8,770 bases of DNA from an uncultured Planctomycetota bacterium. GTDB lineage: Bacteria; Planctomycetota; UBA1135; UBA2386. This document shows positions 1-5,233 of the stretch, in pieces. Each line of letters starts with the position of its first letter. The stretch's first letter is position 1. The DNA is taken from assembly GCA_903925435.1 (NCBI GenBank), contig CAIYFF010000272.1, positions 1 through 8,770 on the forward strand, given 5' to 3'. A program made the position numbers and the translations under genes. The notes under the pieces are model-generated. The model was given only the letters and a program-made list of their open reading frames with translations, was not told the DNA's origin and did no database searches.

Positions 1-558
1 CCAGCGCTTTTTCGCGCCGGGCTTGAAGCGCTCGGTGTCGACGAAGTTGGGGATCACGTGGATCGGCTTCTGCACTCCGAACACGAGCTTGGTTTCGTCA
101 GCGAGATACTGGCTCACCGCGGTCACTGCGTCGGACTGTTCGATCGCAAAGCGCGTCGGCCGCATGTAGCCGCGGTCGCTGCCTGCGACCGTGATGTCTG
201 TGCCGTGCAGCGTCGTGATGAAGCGGAACCTCGACCCCGACATGCTGCGCGCAAGGAATGCGCTGACCGCGTGCGGGATCGCGTAGTGCACATGGAATAC
301 GTCGATGTTCGCTTCCTCCTGCACTTCGAGCATTCGCGTTGCGAGCGCGAGGTCGTACGGCGGGTAGCGGAACAGCGGATACGCCGAAACCTGAACTGGA
401 TGGAATCGCAGGCCTGAGATGCCGCGGCGCATGCGGCTCGGGCGGTCGTAGCTGAGCAGGTGCACATCGTGGCCGCGGAGGGCCAGGACCTGGGCCATCT
501 CTGTGGCGACCACGCCGCTGCCGCCAATCGTCGGATAGCAAACGATGCCGATGCGCAT
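1..558 (-). CDS. bshA: BshA, N-acetyl-alpha-D-glucosaminyl L-malate synthase (partial, 3' end cut by window)
   Basis: First enzyme of bacillithiol synthesis: a cytoplasmic GT-B glycosyltransferase (family GT4) that joins UDP-GlcNAc to L-malate. The first 186 residues are present and the frame is open to the window edge; the family is usually about 370-380 residues, so roughly the N-terminal half (acceptor-side Rossmann domain) is seen. Motifs typical of BshA: CYPTIGGSGVVATE at residues 7-20, PPYDLALATRM at 66-76, HVHYAIPHAVSA at 89-100, TTLHGTDITVAGSD at 115-128, IEQSDAVTAVS at 139-149 and VIPNFVD at 168-174. The glycine-rich N-terminal loop and the HGTD segment separate it from generic GT4 enzymes. 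The ATG at 558 is chosen because MRIGIVCYP is the expected N-terminus. There is no Shine-Dalgarno sequence ahead of it; instead TATCAT lies 6 nt upstream, suggesting a leaderless mRNA. The gene sits 75 nt after the HATPase-like gene, away from bshB1 and bshC. Confidence 0.95.
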   Translation of the reverse strand, partial: MRIGIVCYPTIGGSGVVATEMAQVLALRGHDVHLLSYDRPSRMRRGISGLRFHPVQVSAYPLFRYPPYDLALATRMLEVQEEANIDVFHVHYAIPHAVSAFLARSMSGSRFRFITTLHGTDITVAGSDRGYMRPTRFAIEQSDAVTAVSQYLADETKLVFGVQKPIHVIPNFVDTERFKPGAKKRW

Positions 559-570
559 GGGGCGATGATA
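559..570 (-). promoter_or_regulatory. Candidate -10 element for leaderless bshA transcription
   Basis: On the minus strand TATCAT (565-570) is followed by six bases and then the bshA ATG, which would put the transcription start at or next to the A of the start codon. No purine-rich ribosome binding site occurs in the preceding 25 nt. No good -35 hexamer is visible at 16-19 nt upstream, where the DNA is a GC-rich run, so the assignment rests on the -10 match and its spacing alone. Confidence 0.4.
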
Positions 571-633
571 CGACGCGCGCGGCCGCCGCGATGCACAGGG
601 GTTGTCGCGGGTGGAGCAGTTCCTGATTTGCGG

Positions 634-1233
634 TCAGCGGCTCGCGGTCGCGAACGGGAACGCGAGCGTCAGGCGAACCGTGCCGGTGCGCTCCGTCTCC
701 ACCTTGCAGCGACCGCCGCACGTCGCAGCGAATGCGCGCAGCGTCAGCGCGCGATCGACGACGTGCGCGCCGGAGCCGCTGCTGCGAAGCTCAAGCACGG
801 CGTTGTCGCCATCGTTCTTGGTGCGGATCTCGATCTCGCCGCCGTGGCCGGTGTTGCCGACGCAGAGTTCGAGCGCGCGCCGGACCGCATGCGCCAACTC
901 ATCGGGCTTGCATGCGACCTTGGGCAGCCTGCCCATCAACGACTGGCGCACCGAGATCGGCGCCTTGGCGGAGTGCACGAGGTCCTTGGCGCAGCGATCG
1001 ACGATCGCATCGAGGTCGGCGTGCTCCACGGCGCATGCGTCTTGCACGATGCGGTCGACCAGCGCGTCGAGCGAGGCCGCGGCATCGACCAGGCCGTCGC
1101 CGTCGTCGCCAAGTTCTTCGCCGCGCGATGCCGCCTGCAACTCGCGCCGGATCTGCGCGAGGCAATCGAGCAGCGCGTCGTCGAGGTCGTCGCCGGATGG
1201 GTTCTTGCTGGGGTTGTCGTCGCGGGGGCTCAC
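634..1233 (-). CDS. Degenerate GHKL/histidine-kinase-type ATPase domain protein
   Basis: A protein of about 199 residues whose C-terminal half (about 74-194) resembles the HATPase_c fold of sensor kinases: a leading helix and strand (LDAIVDRCAKDLV), KPDELAHAVRRALELCVG at 109-126 in the place of the N-box helix, GGEIEIR at 131-137, LELRSSGSGAHV at 147-158 in place of the DxGxG G1 box, and CGGRCKVETERTGTVRLTL at 172-190 in place of the G2 region and last strands. The N-box asparagines are replaced (R119 and L123 by my alignment) and the G1 aspartate is missing, so ATP binding is doubtful. There is no H-box; the N-terminal 70 residues are acidic and probably helical. No membrane segment or signal peptide. 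The GTG at 1233 is chosen because AGGGGG lies 3 nt upstream and codon use upstream of it is poor; a GTG at 1371 in the same frame would give 245 residues. Function unknown; a kinase-derived adaptor or regulator is possible. Confidence 0.7.
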   Translation of the reverse strand: MSPRDDNPSKNPSGDDLDDALLDCLAQIRRELQAASRGEELGDDGDGLVDAAASLDALVDRIVQDACAVEHADLDAIVDRCAKDLVHSAKAPISVRQSLMGRLPKVACKPDELAHAVRRALELCVGNTGHGGEIEIRTKNDGDNAVLELRSSGSGAHVVDRALTLRAFAATCGGRCKVETERTGTVRLTLAFPFATASR

Positions 1234-1427
1234 GGGCCCCCTATCGGCAACGAACGGGCGTCGGTCTGAGGCGGATCTCACCGCGCCATGGGGCCCCTGC
1301 GAGCCGCGGGCCTTTCCCGAGGCGGCAGCTGGCAGAGGCCCCAGACGACAGACCGTGGGGCGCGCATCCACCGCCTATGCGCGCAACTCTCCAGTGCGCG
1401 CGCGATGGACTCGGTCCCCGGGGGCTG
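1234..1427 (-). other. Intergenic stretch between VWA gene and HATPase-like gene
   Basis: The same frame as the HATPase-like gene stays open to a GTG at 1371, but the codons there include many that the neighbouring genes avoid (AGA, AGG, TGT, CCA, TCA), so I read it as non-coding leader. It holds GC-rich self-complementary blocks: CCCCGGGG near 1417-1424 and GGGGCCCC at 1290-1297. Neither has a loop and a T-run, so no intrinsic terminator can be claimed. No clear promoter was found. Confidence 0.4.
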
Positions 1428-2774
1428 TCAGGGGCGGGGCGGCAAGAACTCGTCGCCGTCCTCGCGGATGTAGGAGCGGCGGTCCCTCTCACTGCGGTTG
1501 TACTTGTAGCTCTTCAGCATCACTTCCTTCGCGACGCGCGTGTCGTAGCGATCGCGCATCGTCGGCGCATAGCGCTGCAGCGCTTCGAGGTAGACCTGAC
1601 AACCGGGAACGCCGAGGCAGTAGCGCTCCAGGTGCCGCAGTTGCTGCTCCGCGAATTGGTGGCCCTCGCCGATGCGCCCATCTTGGTTTCGTTGCATCGC
1701 CTGGTGCACCACCCAAGTCTGCCAGTGCATGGCCGTCGTTTGCGTCGCCTTGAGATCGCGCTGTTGGCGCAGGCAATCGCCACCGGTTGCAAACGTGAGT
1801 TCGCACGGCGGGTGTCCCATCGTCTTGCGGTCGTCGCTCGTTGGCGTGCGCCACGACAGCGACGCATGCAACGCGATCGACGGAGCGCCGAACTGTGGCG
1901 GCGCCTCCACTTGGATGACGATCGTGCGTTCGGCCTTCGACAGCATCGAGCCGAGCACGACGCGCATGCGGCCAGGCATGAAGTTCGATTGCGCAGTGGA
2001 CAGCGCGTGCGCTCGCACGCCGGGCGGCAACTCGATCGTCAACTCGACGTCGCGCATCGCGGTCGCGCGCGCATCGCCGAGTTCCGCGAGCATGATCTCC
2101 GCGATCTCATTGGGCTGCTCCGCGTCGTGCATGCGGCCGCCGCCGGCTTCGGCAATCGCCTGCAACTGCATCGGCGAGTAGTCCATGCCGACGCCGATCG
2201 TGGACGTCGAGATGCCGCGTTGGCGCAGTTCGTTTGCGTGTCGAGCGAGAAGGACTGGATCCACGATGCCCTGGTTGGCGTGGCCATCGGACAGCAAGAA
2301 CACGTGGCTCTGCTCCATGCGATCCGCGGTGGCCTTGCGCAGCGCTGCGCATTCGCAGCCCTGCAGCCAGCCCGCGCCGAGGTCGGTCGAGCCGCGCGTG
2401 CACATCATGTTGAGCGCAGCGCCGAGCGTCGCGCGACCCATCGGATCGAGCGCCATGCCAGACCCGTGCACGATCACGTCGCTAGCGAACGAGACCAGTG
2501 ACACTCGCTCATCGTCGCCGAGCTTGTCGATCAGTTGCTGGGCAGCCAACCGAGCGGCATCGAGACGTGGGCCCGCCATCGAGCCCGACGCATCGAGCAC
2601 GAGCGCCAGGTTGAGCGGCAGCTTCTCCGTGACTTGCGTATCCGCCTCCGGCGCACGCACCGTGACGACGAGGTAGCGATACGAGCCGCCCGAGTGGTAG
2701 ATGAGGGAACGATCGAAGGTCGCCGAGAAGAACGGCTCGGCTGCCGGCGGAACGGTTGCGTTGGAATCGGTCAT
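1428..2774 (-). CDS. VWA-domain protein with intact MIDAS motif
   Basis: A 448-residue cytoplasmic-looking protein without signal peptide or membrane segment. After a short N-terminal strand region (about 20-45, RSLIYHSGGSYRYLVVTVRAP-like, as seen ahead of many bacterial VWA domains) comes a von Willebrand factor A domain at about 53-230. Its metal-ion-dependent adhesion site is complete: DASGSM at 61-66, a threonine in RGSTDLGAG (T130) and LLSDGHAN at 160-167 with D163. A beta-rich section follows (about 240-310), then a C-terminal region (about 340-448) with no domain I recognise, rich in charged and aromatic residues. VWA domains bind Mg2+ or Mn2+ and mediate protein-protein contact. The ATG at 2774 is chosen because AAAGGAG (2782-2788) precedes it at good spacing and because it overlaps the merR stop as ATGA, which implies translational coupling. 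The open frame runs further upstream to 2903 but only as an overlap with merR. Confidence 0.88.
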   Translation of the reverse strand: MTDSNATVPPAAEPFFSATFDRSLIYHSGGSYRYLVVTVRAPEADTQVTEKLPLNLALVLDASGSMAGPRLDAARLAAQQLIDKLGDDERVSLVSFASDVIVHGSGMALDPMGRATLGAALNMMCTRGSTDLGAGWLQGCECAALRKATADRMEQSHVFLLSDGHANQGIVDPVLLARHANELRQRGISTSTIGVGMDYSPMQLQAIAEAGGGRMHDAEQPNEIAEIMLAELGDARATAMRDVELTIELPPGVRAHALSTAQSNFMPGRMRVVLGSMLSKAERTIVIQVEAPPQFGAPSIALHASLSWRTPTSDDRKTMGHPPCELTFATGGDCLRQQRDLKATQTTAMHWQTWVVHQAMQRNQDGRIGEGHQFAEQQLRHLERYCLGVPGCQVYLEALQRYAPTMRDRYDTRVAKEVMLKSYKYNRSERDRRSYIREDGDEFLPPRP

Positions 2775-3457
2775 CGTGCGGCTCCTTTGGTGAGCAGAAC
2801 CCGCAGTGCGTCGCCGATGCGGTGGAGCTGAGCGAGCTCCTCGGGCCCGTATTGGCCGCGCACGTTGAGTTCGATTTCTGGGGTGAGGGAGATCCGGTAC
2901 CACGCCTCGGCGCGCACGCTGCGCGCGTTGGAGGAGAGTCCGGCCAATGCGGTGAGGGCCTGCGCTGCGTTGGCGAGGACGCTGAGGTCCGCGTCGTTCT
3001 GCGGCGCATGGCTGTAGCTGGCGCCCGCCTCGGCTACGTGTTGGCCAGGCGAGGTCCCGCCGGCGTTGCGCAACGAGCGCAGGTAGCTCAACGCGTCGTC
3101 GACCGACGCTGGCGCGGTGGGGTTTGTGGGCTGCGCGTCGGTGTCGATCAGTCCGCCGATGCGGATGGCCCCGGTGGCGATCCCGTGGATATGCGCGGGG
3201 CTCAGGCTCTGCAGCAGGACGCGGAGCTGGTCGAGAGTGATGTCGCGCTTGGCGTCGCGCAGCAACAGGAGGACGCGCAAGCGGTCGAGCGCCTCGCGCG
3301 AGTAGCGCGCGCCGCGGCCGAGTGAGTCGGGGCCCTGGATCAGCCCGCGCTCGACGTAGCTGCGGATCGTCCGCGGCTCGATCCCGGTCAGGCCGGAGAG
3401 TTCGAGTAGCGAGTAGCTATCGCCGTGGTCGGGTGGTGGCTGGTGCGCAGTGCCCAT
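2771..3457 (-). CDS. MerR-family transcriptional regulator, operonic with the VWA gene
   Basis: A 228-residue protein with an N-terminal MerR winged helix-turn-helix at about 15-85: YSLLELSGLTGIEPRTIRSY, then the wing GRGARYSREALDRL and the helix RDITLDQLRVLL. The region 105-180 is low in complexity (Pro, Ala, Ser, Asn) and probably a linker. A C-terminal segment at about 185-224 (WYRISLTPEIELNVRGQYGP and a helix LAQLHRIGDALRVLLT) looks folded and is not an effector domain I know. The protein has no cysteine, so it cannot be a thiol- or metal-thiolate sensor like MerR, SoxR or CueR. Its small linker and two-part form recall HspR-like or chaperone-linked members, but identity is not settled. 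The ATG at 3457 is the first in frame after a strong promoter; AAGGTG lies 5-7 nt before it and could be either part of the -10 or a ribosome binding site. The stop overlaps the start of the VWA gene by ATGA. Confidence 0.88.
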   Translation of the reverse strand: MGTAHQPPPDHGDSYSLLELSGLTGIEPRTIRSYVERGLIQGPDSLGRGARYSREALDRLRVLLLLRDAKRDITLDQLRVLLQSLSPAHIHGIATGAIRIGGLIDTDAQPTNPTAPASVDDALSYLRSLRNAGGTSPGQHVAEAGASYSHAPQNDADLSVLANAAQALTALAGLSSNARSVRAEAWYRISLTPEIELNVRGQYGPEELAQLHRIGDALRVLLTKGAAR

Positions 3458-3458
3458 G

Positions 3459-3499
3459 CCAACACCTTAAGTCGCCAATGCGACATGTCAAGATGTTGG
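3459..3499. promoter_or_regulatory. Nested inverted repeats, probable MerR operator
   Basis: Outer arms CCAACACCTTAA (3459-3470) and TCAAGATGTTGG (3488-3499) match each other as inverted repeats at 10 of 12 positions with a 17-nt spacer. Inside them is a perfect dyad GTCGC-CAAT-GCGAC (3471-3484), lying in the spacer between the -35 and -10 hexamers, and the 8-bp palindrome GACATGTC (3482-3489) over the -35. A dyad between the promoter hexamers, directly ahead of a MerR gene, is the usual place for an autoregulatory MerR operator. Binding is inferred, not shown. Confidence 0.5.
3464..3491 (-). promoter_or_regulatory. Sigma70-type promoter of the merR-VWA operon
   Basis: On the minus strand a consensus -35 TTGACA (3486-3491) is followed after 16 nt by TAAGGT (3464-3469) as -10, and then by six bases and the merR ATG. 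The spacing would start the transcript at or beside the start codon. Part of the -10 (AAGGTG) could also work as a Shine-Dalgarno sequence if transcription begins further upstream. Confidence 0.6.
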
Positions 3500-3529
3500 A
3501 TGAGATTTCTCGCTCGCGGGCCGGCGGTC

Positions 3530-4381
3530 TCAGCTTTCTGCCGCGGCCTCGGCGGCAGGCGGCTCTTCCTGAGCCCTCGGCGCAGGCTTGTCAGCCACGG
3601 CTGGAGACGTCTGCACGCCGAGCTTCTCCAGCAACTCCTGCGCGACCGCGTCGTAGTCGCGCGCGCCGTTGGAGTCGGGCGCGTGCTCGAAGATCGTCCG
3701 GCCGAAGCTCGGCGCCTCGGCGAGCTTCACGTTGTTGCGGATGCGCGTCTTGGCGAGTTGTGGGCCGAAGTACTGCTCGATCTCGCGCAGCACTTCCGTC
3801 GTCAGGTTGGTGCGCGAATCGAGCATGCACGGCAGCACGAGCGCCACCGACAGCGCGGGATTGAGTCGCTTCTGCACCAGCTGGATCACTTCCATCAGCT
3901 TGGCCATCCCTTGCAGCGACAGGTACTCGGCCTGCATCGGGATCACGACGTGGCTTGCTGCGACGAGCGCGTTGGCAGAAAGCACGCCGAGCGACGGCGG
4001 GCAATCGAGGAACACGAAGTCGAACTCGTTGCGTTTCTCGAACGCTTCGATCGCCTCGCGCAGGATCGTCTCGCGGCCGATGCGGTTGGCGAGCACCTGC
4101 TCGACGCCAGCGAGCGACGTGTCACTCGGCACGATCGACAACCGCTCTTCGTTGGTCGCCTGCACGAGATCCTGGATCGGCGCGTCTTCGACGAGCAGGT
4201 TGGTCATCGTGTTGGACTCGAGGTCCGGGCGCTTGTCGAGGTGCACCGTCAGGTTGGCCTGCGGGTCCATGTCGCACACCAAGACGCGGAATCCGCGTCG
4301 TGCGAGCGCCGCGCTGAGGTTGACGGTCGTCGTCGTCTTGCCGACTCCGCCCTTTTGGTTGATGACCGCGATGACGCGCAC
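3530..4381 (-). CDS. parA: ParA/Soj-type chromosome-partitioning ATPase
   Basis: A 283-residue P-loop ATPase of the ParA/MinD (deviant Walker A) class, which dimerises on ATP, binds DNA nonspecifically and moves or positions cargo such as origins together with ParB. Seen directly: deviant Walker A KGGVGKTTT at 10-18 with signature lysine K10 and K15; DMDPQANLT at 37-45 (A' box); Walker B FVFLDCPPS at 122-130; VVIPMQAEYLSLQGMAKL at about 145-162; and the Soj-like RIRNNVKLAEAPSFGRTI at 213-230. Residues 258-283 form an Ala/Pro/Glu-rich tail. There is no N-terminal helix-turn-helix, so it is of the chromosomal/small ParA type rather than the P1/F plasmid type. The GTG at 4381 is chosen over the in-frame ATG at 4468 because GGGAG (4389-4393) lies 7 nt before it and the family begins a few residues before the P-loop. 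No parB is adjacent; the next gene downstream is merR. Confidence 0.93.
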   Translation of the reverse strand: MRVIAVINQKGGVGKTTTTVNLSAALARRGFRVLVCDMDPQANLTVHLDKRPDLESNTMTNLLVEDAPIQDLVQATNEERLSIVPSDTSLAGVEQVLANRIGRETILREAIEAFEKRNEFDFVFLDCPPSLGVLSANALVAASHVVIPMQAEYLSLQGMAKLMEVIQLVQKRLNPALSVALVLPCMLDSRTNLTTEVLREIEQYFGPQLAKTRIRNNVKLAEAPSFGRTIFEHAPDSNGARDYDAVAQELLEKLGVQTSPAVADKPAPRAQEEPPAAEAAAES

Positions 4382-4408
4382 GTTGCTGCTCCCTGGGTGC
4401 TCGGTTGC

Positions 4409-4431
4409 GCCGTTTCCGATGCGGAAACGGC
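4409..4431. repeat. Perfect 10-bp inverted repeat in the parA leader
   Basis: GCCGTTTCCG (4409-4418) and CGGAAACGGC (4422-4431) are exact reverse complements separated by ATG. It starts 28 nt ahead of the parA start codon and immediately downstream of the -10 of the proposed parA promoter, so it would be an operator covering +1 to about +25 or a hairpin at the very 5' end of the mRNA. No T-run follows on either strand, which speaks against an intrinsic terminator. The GTTTC...GAAAC core recalls parS (GTTTCACGTGAAAC), but the centre is 3 bp longer and different. Confidence 0.6.
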
Positions 4432-4439
4432 CAAGGGGC

Positions 4440-4468
4440 ATTAGAGAACCGCAGAATGCAGCGAGCAA
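4440..4468 (-). promoter_or_regulatory. Candidate promoter of parA
   Basis: On the minus strand TTGCTC (4463-4468), a 17-nt spacer and TCTAAT (4440-4445; five of six matches to the -10 consensus). Predicted start near 4433-4435, giving a leader of about 50 nt that contains the perfect dyad and the GGGAG ribosome binding site of parA. The -35 is only a partial match. Confidence 0.45.
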
Positions 4469-4476
4469 AGGCTCGC
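4461..4476 (-). terminator. Short hairpin after bshB1, possible weak terminator
   Basis: GCGAGC (4461-4466), loop AAAG and GCTCGC (4471-4476) make a perfect 6-bp GC-rich stem about 50 nt after the bshB1 stop. No uninterrupted T-run follows on the minus strand (TGCATTCTGCGGTTCT), so it would be a poor intrinsic terminator. It overlaps the proposed parA -35 and may instead be coincidental. Confidence 0.25.
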
Positions 4477-4526
4477 GCCGCGGAATCCACGGGTCGAGCG
4501 GTGCGCGGCGCCTTTCGGCCCGGCGT

Positions 4527-5231
4527 TCAGCCCAGCAACGATCCTAGATCGCGCAGCAGAACGGGGCCGTCGACGACATAGGGCTCCGCCAGCGCGCAGC
4601 CGGTGCGCGCGCCGTAGAAGCGATCGCGGACTTGCGCGCGCTCCACGATGTCGAGGCGTTGCACGAGATGCGTACGCGGGCCGTCGCCTGCCAACTGCGA
4701 GCGGTAGCAACGGATCGCGGCAGCCTTCTGCTCGGCGAGGTCCGAGATGTCGAGCGCAAAGGTCGGCTCTACCGGGGTGTTGCCCGGGTAGCGGACCAAC
4801 ATGCGCGGACGGTGCGGCTCGCCGAGATCGGGCTCGTAGCGGCGGAGGCCAGCGAAGAACCACGCCTTGCTCGCGAGTTGCGCCGCGGCCACGTGGTCAG
4901 GGTGCACGTCCTTCTCGTGCGGCGCGAATAGCAGTTGTGGCCGAAGTTCACGCAGCGCGCGCACGAGCCGCCGCACGCTGTCTTCGTCGACTGCGACCGC
5001 GGTGTCCGGCAGGTCGAGGTTGCGCCTCTCGGTGACGCCGAGGGCTGCTGCTGCTGCGACGGCTTCTTGCTTGCGCTCGGCTGCGGTGCCGCGCGACCCC
5101 ATCTCGCCGCCGGTGCAGTCGACGATCGCGACCTTCTTGCCGCTGCTCACAAGGCGCAGGATCGCGCCGCTGCATGCGATCTCGACGTCGTCGGGATGCG
5201 GGCCGAGGAACAGCGCGTCGCAGTGCGCCAT
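4527..5231 (-). CDS. bshB1: BshB1, N-acetyl-alpha-D-glucosaminyl L-malate deacetylase
   Basis: Second step of bacillithiol synthesis: a zinc-dependent LmbE/PIG-L-family deacetylase that removes acetate from GlcNAc-malate to give GlcN-malate. The 234-residue length fits the family. The metal and catalytic motif PHPDD is at 11-15 (zinc ligands H12 and D15, general base D14) and the third ligand lies in HPDH at 110-113 (H113, with H110 as the second catalytic histidine); these positions agree with what I recall of the Bacillus cereus enzyme. DCTGGEMGSRGTAAER at 38-53 is the conserved loop after the second strand, and RNLDLPDTAV at 70-79 is also typical. The ATG at 5231 follows the bshC stop by 2 nt, with GGAG about 8 nt upstream inside the end of bshC, so the two are very likely translated from one mRNA. 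The open frame continues upstream to 5381 but only as an overlap with bshC. The MshB and BshB2 branches are less likely because of the BshC partner and motif spacing. Confidence 0.93.
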   Translation of the reverse strand: MAHCDALFLGPHPDDVEIACSGAILRLVSSGKKVAIVDCTGGEMGSRGTAAERKQEAVAAAAALGVTERRNLDLPDTAVAVDEDSVRRLVRALRELRPQLLFAPHEKDVHPDHVAAAQLASKAWFFAGLRRYEPDLGEPHRPRMLVRYPGNTPVEPTFALDISDLAEQKAAAIRCYRSQLAGDGPRTHLVQRLDIVERAQVRDRFYGARTGCALAEPYVVDGPVLLRDLGSLLG

Positions 5232-5233
5232 CG

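Noticed and set aside
1290..1297. GGGGCCCC and CCCCGGGG palindromes between the VWA and HATPase-like genes as terminators
   Set aside because: They have no loop and no following T-run; in DNA this GC-rich such words arise by chance.
3459..3499. Reading the merR upstream repeat as an HspR HAIR element
   Set aside because: HAIR is CTTGAGT-N7-ACTCAAG; here the CTTAA and TCAAG halves are 17 nt apart instead of 11 and the flanking bases differ.
4409..4431. Reading the perfect dyad as a canonical parS site
   Set aside because: The centre is GTTTCCGATGCGGAAAC, 3 bp longer than the GTTTCACGTGAAAC core and without the CACGTG middle, so only the arm ends match.
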